Part shown: positions 37,757 to 46,561 of the stretch, piece after piece
Position numbering within the stretch: the stretch's first letter is position 1
Layout of the letters: every line of letters starts with the position of its first letter
NCBI GenBank assembly: GCA_018660825.1
Contig: JABJJO010000169.1
Location: forward strand, 1-64,000
DNA length: 64,000 nucleotides
Direction of reading: 5' to 3'
Origin: Planctomycetaceae bacterium
GTDB lineage: Bacteria > Planctomycetota > Planctomycetia > Pirellulales > Pirellulaceae
Notes under the pieces: model-generated
Told to the model about the DNA's origin: nothing
What the model saw: only the letters and a program-made list of their open reading frames with translations
Databases searched by the model: none
Program-made: the position numbers and the translations under genes

Positions 37757-39217
37757 TCAAAACAACTCGCGGATTGGTTCACCATCAGTCAATATTGGAA
37801 TGGGACGACCATTGTTATTTAAAAAAGAACGTGAAGTATCGATGCCAAACTTCTTGTAAATAGTAGCAAGCAAACAGTTACTATCCATAATCCGCTCAAC
37901 CGGTTCTTCAGCTCGAGGTCCCGTGGCGCCGATCACTTGTCCCATCTCCAACCCACCACCCGCCAAGAGCACACTCATTGCCTGTGGCCAATGATCACGC
38001 CCAGGGCGACCGCTAGCATCTTGATTACGAATCAACGGTGTTCTACCGAATTCACCACAAAACACAAAGAGCACTCGTTGATCTAATCCTCGGCGCGAAA
38101 GGTCTTCGATCAACGCCGAAATAGCGCAATCTAATACCGGTATTTTTTCGCCATACGATTTAAAAATATCGGCGTTTACACTGTGGTCATCCCAAGTCGT
38201 CGTTCTGCCGTGTTTGGCCTGCAACCGAAACGTGGCTTGGCATTGCACAAATCGCGCCCCCGCTTCGACCAATCGCCGACACGTCAAAAGACTTTTTCCC
38301 CAGTGCGTATCCCCGTAACGCGCGCGGGTTGCTTTTTTCTCAAATGACAGGTCGAACGCCTTTTTTGTTTTTGGGCTCGCTAACATCGCCATCGCACGTT
38401 GTTGAAACAAGTCCATCGAATCCATCATTTGCGTGCTATCCATGTCACGAGACATGCGGTCCAGGCTATTCAAGATACGACTGCGCCGTGACAAATTGGC
38501 GAGGCCATCGCGGGAGATCGTTAAGTCGTTTTCTGAGTTCGTCGTCCGATATATTGGAACGGGGGTATATTGATTTGCGCCACTTGCCGTTTGCATATCG
38601 GGACTCGGCATGTAGGCTTCACAGGAGGGCCCCAGATACGCTGCACCCGCACCATAGCTTGGGGTGTTGGCCACATACAGTGGGCTGCCTGTAATCTCCG
38701 CTTCACCATGTTTCGCGATCACACTACCCATATCTGGAAACTCGGATCTAGGCAGGTTGGCCTGGTCGGATGAATACCCCGTCAAAAAACGGTTTGTGCC
38801 GCCAGAATGTTCCGCGCGTTGGTGCTGCATACTACGCACAAGCGTAAATTTGTCCGCGGACTTGGCTAACAATGGCATTTGCTCTGATATCTCGATGCCT
38901 GGAACATTGGTTTGGATTGGCCGTAAAGGGCCGCGATACTCACTCGGAGCGTCCGGCTTCAGATCAAACATATCAATGTGACTCGGACCACCGTTTGCCC
39001 AAAACAAAATCACCGAAAAATCGTCGTTGAGCCGAGGTAGCGTTAATCCATTGCCGTCGACGACAGATACTCGACTCTCGCCCAACACCCGCATTGATGG
39101 AGCGAACCCTGAACAGAGCGCACCGACGCCTAGGCCCCCAAGTTTCAGCCAACTGCGGCGATCTAACGGGCCAACACAGTGACTTTCAGTATTTTCTTGT
39201 TTTCGCATTTTCATCAT
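37757..39217 (-). CDS. DUF1501 family protein
   Basis: 486 residues. Tat-like signal DRRSWLKLGGLGVGALCSG. Family blocks: VILFWANGGPSHIDMFDLKP, VRSMQHQRAEHSGGTNRFL, FCGEFGRTPL and GRDHWPQAMSVLLAGGG. It lies 119 bp upstream of the PSD1 gene, so PSD1 has a DUF1501 gene on each side. The first of several close Met codons was taken; the exact start is uncertain. Confidence 0.93.
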   Translation of the reverse strand: MMKMRKQENTESHCVGPLDRRSWLKLGGLGVGALCSGFAPSMRVLGESRVSVVDGNGLTLPRLNDDFSVILFWANGGPSHIDMFDLKPDAPSEYRGPLRPIQTNVPGIEISEQMPLLAKSADKFTLVRSMQHQRAEHSGGTNRFLTGYSSDQANLPRSEFPDMGSVIAKHGEAEITGSPLYVANTPSYGAGAAYLGPSCEAYMPSPDMQTASGANQYTPVPIYRTTNSENDLTISRDGLANLSRRSRILNSLDRMSRDMDSTQMMDSMDLFQQRAMAMLASPKTKKAFDLSFEKKATRARYGDTHWGKSLLTCRRLVEAGARFVQCQATFRLQAKHGRTTTWDDHSVNADIFKSYGEKIPVLDCAISALIEDLSRRGLDQRVLFVFCGEFGRTPLIRNQDASGRPGRDHWPQAMSVLLAGGGLEMGQVIGATGPRAEEPVERIMDSNCLLATIYKKFGIDTSRSFLNNNGRPIPILTDGEPIRELF

Positions 39218-39358
39218 AATTACGCTACATTATACAGAAACCGACACAATACGGTAAAACCAATTTGGGGGGGAGGACAGGCATTAAACATGCTTTACTC
39301 TTTCCAGCCCAGATACATTCTATTTCAACGGTCTTGATAAACATCCGAGCTTTAACAC

Positions 39359-40348
39359 GTGCAACGCGAATTTGATGAATTCGAAATGAAAACCGTAATT
39401 GGTATCGGCACGGCCGGTTCCGTTTACAACGCCATCGAGAAGTCGACACAGCGCCCCTGCGCGCTGAAATTATTGCTTCCTGGACTGTCCGACGATGCGA
39501 ATATGGCCTCACGGTTTGAACGGGAAATGCTCATTCTCAGTAAACTAGATCACCCTAACATTGTGCAATACTATGGTGGTGGTAAACACGAGGGCCGTTT
39601 ATTTTACGTCATGGAAGCAGTGCCGGGTGGCTCGATGACGCAGATGCTGCAAACACACGGTAAACTAACATGGCAAGAGACCATCCGCTACGGAATTCAA
39701 CTAAGTTCAGCGTTGCAACATGCCCATAACCATGGGATTGTACATCGCGATATTAAACCGTCCAACCTATTCATAACGTATCAAGGCGATATCAAACTTG
39801 GCGATTTCGGGATTGCACTTGACCGAGCGGAATCCGACCTGACCCAAAATGGAATGACGGTCGGCTCTTGGCTCTACATGGCGCCTGAACAAATACGAGG
39901 TGCAAGCGGCATAACTGGGCAAGCAGACCTGTACTCCCTCGGGTGTCTACTCTATGAATTGCTAACAGGACGACCACCGTTCACCGGCGAACATTTTGCT
40001 GAAATATTTGATCAGCACCTAAAGGATGACCCCAAACCGTTGGCGGATCTTGTGCCAGATTGTCCTAAGTCATTACGCGAAATCATTGCAACCCTTTTAC
40101 ACAAAGACCCCTATCAACGTCCCCACAATGCGCGGGCCGTTCAGGGCGTGATGTCAGAACTGAAACTCGATTGGGCCGAAGACGAGACACGTTATCAACT
40201 GGAATTAAACCGATTACAACTCGCATTCGATTCCCACTCCGCCGCAGCTCAAGGAATCTCGCGCGACATTCCATTCAAACAACTGTTGCCTTGGCTTCTT
40301 TTAGCCATAGCCGCTGCCGTCATCGCGACTCTATTGACCACGCCCTAA
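39359..40348 (+). CDS. Membrane-anchored Hanks-type Ser/Thr protein kinase
   Basis: 329 residues. A GTG start at 39359 is forced: an in-frame TAA lies at 39353-39355 and the next Met would remove part of the kinase. Kinase motifs: glycine loop GIGTAGSVYNA, VAIK-like Lys in CALKLLLPG, HRDIKPSN, GDFGIAL and MAPEQIRG. The kinase domain ends near residue 265, followed by a linker with helix-forming content and a single C-terminal membrane segment (LPWLLLAIAAAVIATLL) that leaves almost nothing outside. It is thus tail-anchored, without the usual extracellular sensor. Substrate unknown. Confidence 0.94.
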   Translation: MQREFDEFEMKTVIGIGTAGSVYNAIEKSTQRPCALKLLLPGLSDDANMASRFEREMLILSKLDHPNIVQYYGGGKHEGRLFYVMEAVPGGSMTQMLQTHGKLTWQETIRYGIQLSSALQHAHNHGIVHRDIKPSNLFITYQGDIKLGDFGIALDRAESDLTQNGMTVGSWLYMAPEQIRGASGITGQADLYSLGCLLYELLTGRPPFTGEHFAEIFDQHLKDDPKPLADLVPDCPKSLREIIATLLHKDPYQRPHNARAVQGVMSELKLDWAEDETRYQLELNRLQLAFDSHSAAAQGISRDIPFKQLLPWLLLAIAAAVIATLLTTP

Positions 40349-40390
40349 TGAGGGTGTCCGATTCAATTCGTGACTGCAATGTAATTTGTG

Positions 40391-41374
40391 TTAATTCACG
40401 GTTTGCCAAGGCATTTTATTTAAATCAAGATTCCCGCCGCTGGCAATGACAGCCACTCGACCCAAACTAAGCTGATCGGGCAAGTCTCTAAAAGCCTGGC
40501 TACAAACTGCAGCATAGGCAACCGCCCCGGACGGCTCTACCACTAATTTAGCGCGCTCCAACATCAGCCGCATTGCGATTGCTATTTCATCGTCTTTCAC
40601 ACAAATGATATCGTCTACTAAGTCGCGTACTACCGGCCAAGTCAAATCTCCCAAGCTCGTTAACAAACCGTCTGCGATCGTGACCGGGTTCAGTTGAGGA
40701 ATTAACTCCCCGGCTTGCTTACTGCGCCAAGCGTCATCCGCTCCTGTTGGTTCCGCACCATACACTCGGATCGAGGGGTTAATCTCCTTAGCGGCTAGTG
40801 TTATCCCAGCCAGCAACCCACCTCCGCCAACCGGCGCAACAATCGCATCAAGTTGTGGAACTTGCTTTAGTATCTCAACGCCAACCGTCGCTTGACCAGC
40901 AATCACACGAGCATTGTTATAAGGATGAATAAATGTCGCTCTCTGCCGTGCCACAATCTCCGCTGCGGTTGTTTCACGCGCTGCCAAGGTCGGTTCGCAA
41001 AGTACAATCGTGGCACCATAATCCGCAACCGCGTCTTGTTTGATTTGGGGCGCATTCGATGGCATAACTATCCACGCAGGGATGCTGCGCTGCCGCGCCG
41101 CAAGTGCCAAAGCCTGCGCATGATTTCCTGAACTATGCGTCACCACCCCCGCTGATGCTTGTTCTGAATTCAATTGCAATACGGCGTTACTAGCGCCACG
41201 GTATTTGAACGCACCCGCTTTTTGAATATTTTCGCACTTTACAAATACTTCTCGACCAGCGACCTCGTCAAGTTGCTGGCACGTCGAAATTGGCGTGCGG
41301 TGAACCACTCCCGTCAAACGCTTAACCGCATCTTCAATCTCTGGCTTAGATATTACATATTGCTCGTTAGGCAT
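40391..41374 (-). CDS. Threonine/serine dehydratase-family PLP enzyme
   Basis: 327 residues from the ATG at 41374, chosen for the GAAGGG site 8 nt upstream and a normal family length; an upstream ATG at 41536 would lie inside tctA. PLP lysine K57 in QKAGAFKYRGA, then SSGNHAQALALA and the phosphate loop GGGGLLAG. Family members deaminate threonine or serine, or act on hydroxyaspartate; EutB of ectoine use is a related branch. It overlaps the tctA stop by 8 bp, so translation is coupled to the transporter. This suggests the imported compound or its product is its substrate (inference). Confidence 0.88.
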   Translation of the reverse strand: MPNEQYVISKPEIEDAVKRLTGVVHRTPISTCQQLDEVAGREVFVKCENIQKAGAFKYRGASNAVLQLNSEQASAGVVTHSSGNHAQALALAARQRSIPAWIVMPSNAPQIKQDAVADYGATIVLCEPTLAARETTAAEIVARQRATFIHPYNNARVIAGQATVGVEILKQVPQLDAIVAPVGGGGLLAGITLAAKEINPSIRVYGAEPTGADDAWRSKQAGELIPQLNPVTIADGLLTSLGDLTWPVVRDLVDDIICVKDDEIAIAMRLMLERAKLVVEPSGAVAYAAVCSQAFRDLPDQLSLGRVAVIASGGNLDLNKMPWQTVN

Positions 41375-42875
41375 CGACATCACCCTTCTGTTTTTTTCCG
41401 GTGGAAACAGCAGTCTGCCACGCCTTAACGATCGGATAAATAGCAAGTCCAAACGCAACCAACAATAACACCAACGAGACCGGACTCGATAACAGCGGGA
41501 AATAACTGCCTCCTGATGCTTGCAATGCGGATCCAAGTTTCTCTTCAGCGATCGGGGCTAATACAAATCCAATCACAAAAGGTGCGAGGGGAATTTTAGT
41601 GCGGTCCAATAAGAACCCGAGCAACCCAAACCCTAACATCACCCATACATCGAATAATCGATTGTTCAATGCAAATGAACCAACAACACAAAATACCATC
41701 ACTATCGGCAGCAAAAGATGACGGGGGATTACTGCCAGCTTAGCAATCCAGCGCGCGGTACCCACCATAATCACAAACATCGCTATGTTCGCCAACAGCA
41801 TCGTCATGATAATCGTGTAGACAATCTCGGGATCATTCTGGAACAACAACGCCCCAGGTTGCAAGCCGTGGAGCACCAAAGCTCCAAGCAATATTGCATC
41901 GATGACGCTACCAGGAATCCCCATTGCTACCAAGGGAATCAAGGCACCGCCAATGGTCGCGTTATTGGCAGCCTCACTGGCAATAATCCCCTCTTCGGAA
42001 CCATGGCCAAACAACTCCGGATTTTTCGACATGCCCTTAGCCGCTGAATAAGCCATCACGCTACCAACATTGGCACCCACCCCTGGTAAAATGCCAACCC
42101 AAGTGCCTATTACCGAACTACGAAACATATTGTACAAATGTCGCCGCCAATCAGTTAGCCGCAGGAAAACGCCATCGGTGTTCCCCGCGATCGCCGCTAC
42201 CTTAGTGACTGGCCTAGATGCTTCATGAATAATTTGGCTAACCGCGAACATGCCAATTAATACAGGAAGCACCGCAAAACCACCATTAAGTTGCTCAATA
42301 CCTAGCGTCCAGCGAGTCTCGCCTGTGGCTGGCGACTCGCCGGGAATGGTGACAAGCATCCCGAGCATTCCGGCAAACAAACCACGAATCAACGACTTTC
42401 CAGATACTGCAGCGATTAATACGAGTGCAACCGCCACCAACGCAAAATAGTCAAAAGGACTGAGCTTCATTGAAATTACGGAAATCGGCTTTGCCAGGGA
42501 CAACAAAAACGCCCACGAGATCATCCCTCCCACAAATGAAGACATGATCCCCAATCCCAGAGCGCGACCAGGTTGTCCAGCCTGTGCCAACGGGTATCCA
42601 TCGAGGGTGGTAATAACGGATGCGGGGGTACCCGGCATCCGCAACAAAGTCGCGGTGATTAAACCACCGGAAATCGATCCAACGTACATCGAAATCAGCA
42701 ATACCATCGCTTCCGCTGGGGCCATGGAATAGGTGAGCGGTAACGTTAGCGCGATTAACATTGCCCCGGTCAGCCCTGGAATAGCACCGATCGCTATCCC
42801 CAACGCTGTGCCCACCACAACCCACAACAGGTTTATGGGTGATCCCCAAATCAAATCTAATAAAACATCAAACAA
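41367..42875 (-). CDS. tctA: Tripartite tricarboxylate transporter large permease subunit (TctA)
   Basis: 502 residues with about 11-12 membrane segments. TctA hallmarks: IAIGAIPGLTGAMLIAL, YVGSISGGLITATLL and PGTPASVITTLDGYPLAQAG, repeated in variant form in the second half (GTWVGILPGVGANVGSVMAY, ALIPLVAMGIPGS). It forms the main channel of a secondary TTT importer for carboxylates or similar solutes, driven by ion gradients. The gene follows the fused TctC-TctB gene by 12 bp and overlaps the dehydratase gene. Confidence 0.95.
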   Translation of the reverse strand: MFDVLLDLIWGSPINLLWVVVGTALGIAIGAIPGLTGAMLIALTLPLTYSMAPAEAMVLLISMYVGSISGGLITATLLRMPGTPASVITTLDGYPLAQAGQPGRALGLGIMSSFVGGMISWAFLLSLAKPISVISMKLSPFDYFALVAVALVLIAAVSGKSLIRGLFAGMLGMLVTIPGESPATGETRWTLGIEQLNGGFAVLPVLIGMFAVSQIIHEASRPVTKVAAIAGNTDGVFLRLTDWRRHLYNMFRSSVIGTWVGILPGVGANVGSVMAYSAAKGMSKNPELFGHGSEEGIIASEAANNATIGGALIPLVAMGIPGSVIDAILLGALVLHGLQPGALLFQNDPEIVYTIIMTMLLANIAMFVIMVGTARWIAKLAVIPRHLLLPIVMVFCVVGSFALNNRLFDVWVMLGFGLLGFLLDRTKIPLAPFVIGFVLAPIAEEKLGSALQASGGSYFPLLSSPVSLVLLLVAFGLAIYPIVKAWQTAVSTGKKQKGDVDA

Positions 42876-42887
42876 CGTTCATCCCTT

Positions 42888-44399
42888 TTATGGTAATTCA
42901 ATATGCAATCCAGATTGGAATACGGCATAGATCCAAAATGGCACGAGGACAACAACGTCAAGGAATATTGGAAAAGGACGTGCCCGACGAAAAACTGTAC
43001 TCCGTGGCCCAATCACTAATCCAAACAAACAAATGAAACACATCGTAAGCCACCGATAATCCCAGGGTAAATATTCTAGACTCAGGACGTAAAGGACCAT
43101 CAGCACAGCCACTTTCGTTACTGTAATCCAATACTTTCTTTTATTTTTATGAGACAGTGGAGGTTCGACATCTTCTATTTCTGTTTTCGACTGCCAATCA
43201 CCCCTCGGCGCATCCTGATTAATAACATCACTGCGACCACTGCTTCGCGACGTTTCTAAAAACAGCAGCACCCGCAAAAACAACATCCCGACTAGACATA
43301 GACCGGTAGCCGCTAGAATAATCCGTGGGATATTTGGCAATACGTCAGGAGAAGTTGAATCAACGCTTTGAATCTCCGAAATACGTTCTGCCAATTCACC
43401 CTGCATTTCGTCACCAGTTAGAATCAAAGGGTCACTAAGCCGAAGCGCTAGTTGATTTCGCACAATCTCGGTTTTCATGCAATCCTCAAGTAATTTTGCA
43501 ATTCGATCGATCTTGGCCTGGTCAGTTCCTTTGGGAAACCACCAAAAATGCATGTTGGCATGCACAAAATCAAATCCTTGTTCGCGCGCGGTTAGTATTT
43601 CTGGCACCCGGGGATCCCGTTCCGGAGCACTAATGGCAATCGCTCTCAGTCCACCAGCTTTGAACGCAATATATTCCCCAAGTGAAAACGCAGAAACATC
43701 AGCATGTCCGCCTACGACTGCTTCAAATCGTTGTGCTCCACCACCCGTTTGCGTATAGCGAAACGCCGAGCCGGGCAGTTGACGCTCTAAAATCAATCCG
43801 GCGTAGTGGACAGGAGCGCCCAGATTAGCTGCAAAGACTAGCTGATCTGGATTTTCGGCAGCGGCGGCCATGATTTCGGACAATGTCTGATACGGTGAGT
43901 CATCTCGGACAGCGATAATCAACCGCGTTTTCCCAGTAGCGGCAATGGGCTCGAAAGATTCTGAGCCGTAGGATACCTTGCCGGAAGATTGCGCCGTCAG
44001 CATCGCCTCATGCAAGATCATCATCGTGTAACCGTCCGGAGCTGCCTTGCGTGCGCGCCCACTGCCAATCGTTGCTCCCGCACCGCCTATGTTTTGGATG
44101 ACTAACTCTTGCCCTAGCAACTTATGCTCAGCGGCTGCGTGTTGAATCATTCGCGCAAATGCATCACTCTCACCACCGGTATTGAATGGCACAATAACCG
44201 TAATGGGCTTGAGCGGATAAACACTTTCAGATCCGCTTGTCGGATTTGAACGCTGGTATACGACAAATAGAATACAGGAAATAATCCAAACCGCAGTACG
44301 CACAACTACCCACGGTCTTAATCGTCGCCAGGCATTAATCGTTGCTGAACCAATCTGACTTACCATCGAATGCATTATATCTATTCCGCGAACGCCCAA
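42888..44399 (-). CDS. TctC-TctB fusion: TTT transporter binding protein joined to small membrane subunit
   Basis: 503 residues. An uncleaved N-terminal membrane helix (about 30-49) leads into a TctC/Bug-type binding domain at about 60-355: YPLKPITVIVPFNTGGESDA, NIGGAGATIGSG, AAPDGYTMMILHE and TQTGGGAQRFEAVVGGHAD. A second membrane helix (about 357-383) and a charged linker follow. Then a TctB-like region with further helices closes with the typical FQSGLHIELP tail. Normally TctC is a free periplasmic protein and TctB a separate four-helix protein. Here no other tctB or tctC is present and tctA follows at once, so this one gene seems to supply both. Confidence 0.85.
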   Translation of the reverse strand: MGVRGIDIMHSMVSQIGSATINAWRRLRPWVVVRTAVWIISCILFVVYQRSNPTSGSESVYPLKPITVIVPFNTGGESDAFARMIQHAAAEHKLLGQELVIQNIGGAGATIGSGRARKAAPDGYTMMILHEAMLTAQSSGKVSYGSESFEPIAATGKTRLIIAVRDDSPYQTLSEIMAAAAENPDQLVFAANLGAPVHYAGLILERQLPGSAFRYTQTGGGAQRFEAVVGGHADVSAFSLGEYIAFKAGGLRAIAISAPERDPRVPEILTAREQGFDFVHANMHFWWFPKGTDQAKIDRIAKLLEDCMKTEIVRNQLALRLSDPLILTGDEMQGELAERISEIQSVDSTSPDVLPNIPRIILAATGLCLVGMLFLRVLLFLETSRSSGRSDVINQDAPRGDWQSKTEIEDVEPPLSHKNKRKYWITVTKVAVLMVLYVLSLEYLPWDYRWLTMCFICLFGLVIGPRSTVFRRARPFPIFLDVVVLVPFWIYAVFQSGLHIELP

Positions 44400-44405
44400 C
44401 GTTTA

Positions 44406-45338
44406 CTACTGAAAAAACACGCGTTCTGCTGTGCCGCGTAAAAGTAAATCTTTATCGCCCGCTGACAGGAAATCTGCCTGCTTGATGAGGTCGATCGACG
44501 GCGCGTATTCGTGTCCTTCAACGACCTGAAACGGACCATCGCTGGCCCACATCAATCGCTCGGGTCCAAAAGCATCCAAACATCGCTTGATCATCGGCAA
44601 CAAATCTTTGTAGGGTGCCTGTTTCTTACCCAGCGCGTAGTACGCTGAAATCTTAACGGACACGTTTTTGTGTTTTGCCAAGGCACAGAGGGCATCTAGG
44701 TCTGTTTTACGAATTTCGCCGTCTATTCCAACACGGCCAAAATGATCAATTACAACGGGCGTATCCGGATGCTGTTTGCACATTGCACCAACGCTTGGCA
44801 AATGCTCGACATTAATTAAGGGACACATCGCTAAACCATGTTTCGCACCAGCTTGCCACATCGCATTCATGCCATCGCCGTTAAGCCATTGATTGGCAGA
44901 TCGACCCTTTGGTTGAATCCTAAAGCCCCGCACACCGCGACGCGCTTGCTTGAGCATATTACGCACCGGTTGATTGTTTTCATCAACAATGCCGACCCCA
45001 CCAAATACACCCCTAAATTTTTTCATCATGTCGAGCATGTAACTGTTATCAAACTTGTAGAAACTCATTTGGATCAGCACAATCCGAGTGACCCCTGTGG
45101 GGCGACAATGGGCAAACAGTTGTTCCGGTGTGAAACTAACGGGCTTTATGTCCGATTTTTTGTAGCCGACGGCCAAAGGATATCGTTCCGTATCCGGAGT
45201 CCAGACGTGAACATGCGCGTCGATAAATTCAGGCGGTTTAGCTTCAGCAAACAATGGATTTCCTAGACTCGTGGCGACTGGTAATGCTGTCGACAAACAT
45301 GATGTTGTTATAAACTTGCGGCGATTAAACAAAAACAC
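44406..45338 (-). CDS. Exported amidohydrolase family (LigI-like) hydrolase
   Basis: 310 residues. N-terminal NRRKFITTSCLSTALPVA looks like a Tat or Sec signal. The TIM-barrel amidohydrolase starts at FIDAHVHVWTPD (HxH metal motif), continues through PVVIDHFGRVGIDG and ends with the acid in LMWASDGPFQV. This resembles 2-pyrone-4,6-dicarboxylate lactonase-type members. 6 bp upstream of the TctC-TctB gene, it leads the operon, so it probably converts an external lactone or amide to the compound taken up (inference). Confidence 0.88.
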   Translation of the reverse strand: MFLFNRRKFITTSCLSTALPVATSLGNPLFAEAKPPEFIDAHVHVWTPDTERYPLAVGYKKSDIKPVSFTPEQLFAHCRPTGVTRIVLIQMSFYKFDNSYMLDMMKKFRGVFGGVGIVDENNQPVRNMLKQARRGVRGFRIQPKGRSANQWLNGDGMNAMWQAGAKHGLAMCPLINVEHLPSVGAMCKQHPDTPVVIDHFGRVGIDGEIRKTDLDALCALAKHKNVSVKISAYYALGKKQAPYKDLLPMIKRCLDAFGPERLMWASDGPFQVVEGHEYAPSIDLIKQADFLSAGDKDLLLRGTAERVFFQ

Positions 45339-45481
45339 GACAATTCTCCTGTAGGGTAGCTTAACTAGTTGTTTGGTCTGTTCTCGGAAATAACTATCTT
45401 CCGATATCTTACACCATCGGTAACTCAGAAATCAAACCACTATTAATACTGCGGTGAGTATACGTCCGCAGGCTCTCGGTG

Positions 45482-46561
45482 CTAGCGAATACTGTTCGTG
45501 CCGACGACGGATTTATTCCATTCAAGACCGAGCATGATGCAATTAATACCCGACCCGATACCGAGCAGGGCTAATTTATCGCCAGATTCAATTTTATTTG
45601 CTTTAGCGGCGAAGGCCCAAGTGACCGGTAAGGCAGCGGAGCCCGTGTTACCTAACCATTGGAATGTGGTAGAGTCCTTTTCAGGTGGCAAGCCCAGCGA
45701 TTCTAACATCAGCTTACGATGGCCAGATCCGACTTGGTGGCAAACGGTTTTATCAATGTCAGCGCGTGTCCAGTTTGACTCATCGAGAAAACGCGCGAAC
45801 GTGATTACTCCTGTTTCGATACCTCGAACCATTAACGTCTCAGAATCTGTGTGCATAAAAGGCTTCATGTTGTCAGCGACCGCTTCATCTTTGCCACTTT
45901 GACACAGGGTATGGTGTTGCGTATTTGCCTGTGCGGTGGCAGTGCAAAGGCGGTTTCCGGTGGTGGTGGTGGCTTCATTAGTGAGCAAGATTGCCGAGCT
46001 TGCCGAGCCAATTGTCAGCGAGGCAACGGCCTTTTTGATCGTTTTTCGAGTCCAGTGCGAACCACTGTTGAGAGATTCAATCGTGTTTTCAACCAACGCA
46101 CGGCTATCTTCAGTTCCGACGACTAGTGCGGCGGCCACTTGCCCCAGTTCGATTGCATTCGCAGCCGAGATGATTCCGTTGAGCTGACCCAAACATGCGT
46201 TGGAAACATCGTAAATAGTGCATTCAGATGGCAATCCCAGAGCATGGTGTACTCGACAAGAAGTGGCCGGTTCTAAGTGATCTCGGCAAACGCTGCCATG
46301 AATCAACATACCGATATTATTGACATCAAAATCAGCAGCTGCGATCGCTTGTTGTCCACTTTCAATGCTCTTATCGCCAGGCAACACCCCCGATTGCCAA
46401 AAACGGCGTTCCTTAATTCCGGTCATCAATTCCAGACGACCAACGGGAAGACTGAGTCGTTGATACACTGGATCCAGGCGTTTCTCTAAGTCAGCGGTGC
46501 TCAACACTTGCGCGGGCAACGTGTAACCTAGTGATTCGACAAAGACGTTATTGTATTGCAT
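45482..46561 (-). CDS. Thiolase-superfamily FabH/OleA-like 3-oxoacyl synthase
   Basis: 359 residues. Active-site Cys C123 in SNACLGQLNG, His in VCHQVGSGH and Asn in WLGNTGSAALP give the Cys-His-Asn set of ketoacyl synthase III. E97 in HLEPATS is where OleA enzymes carry a second acidic residue from the partner subunit. The sequence resembles OleA (head-to-head fatty acyl condensation) at least as much as FabH. No oleB, oleC or oleD lies nearby. Cytoplasmic. It lies 143 bp before the amidohydrolase operon on the same strand. Confidence 0.82.
   Translation of the reverse strand: MQYNNVFVESLGYTLPAQVLSTADLEKRLDPVYQRLSLPVGRLELMTGIKERRFWQSGVLPGDKSIESGQQAIAAADFDVNNIGMLIHGSVCRDHLEPATSCRVHHALGLPSECTIYDVSNACLGQLNGIISAANAIELGQVAAALVVGTEDSRALVENTIESLNSGSHWTRKTIKKAVASLTIGSASSAILLTNEATTTTGNRLCTATAQANTQHHTLCQSGKDEAVADNMKPFMHTDSETLMVRGIETGVITFARFLDESNWTRADIDKTVCHQVGSGHRKLMLESLGLPPEKDSTTFQWLGNTGSAALPVTWAFAAKANKIESGDKLALLGIGSGINCIMLGLEWNKSVVGTNSIR

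Noticed and set aside
41375-41536. 52-residue N-terminal extension of the PLP dehydratase
   Set aside because: It would lie wholly in tctA, is unlike the family, and a good ribosome site favours the start at 41374.
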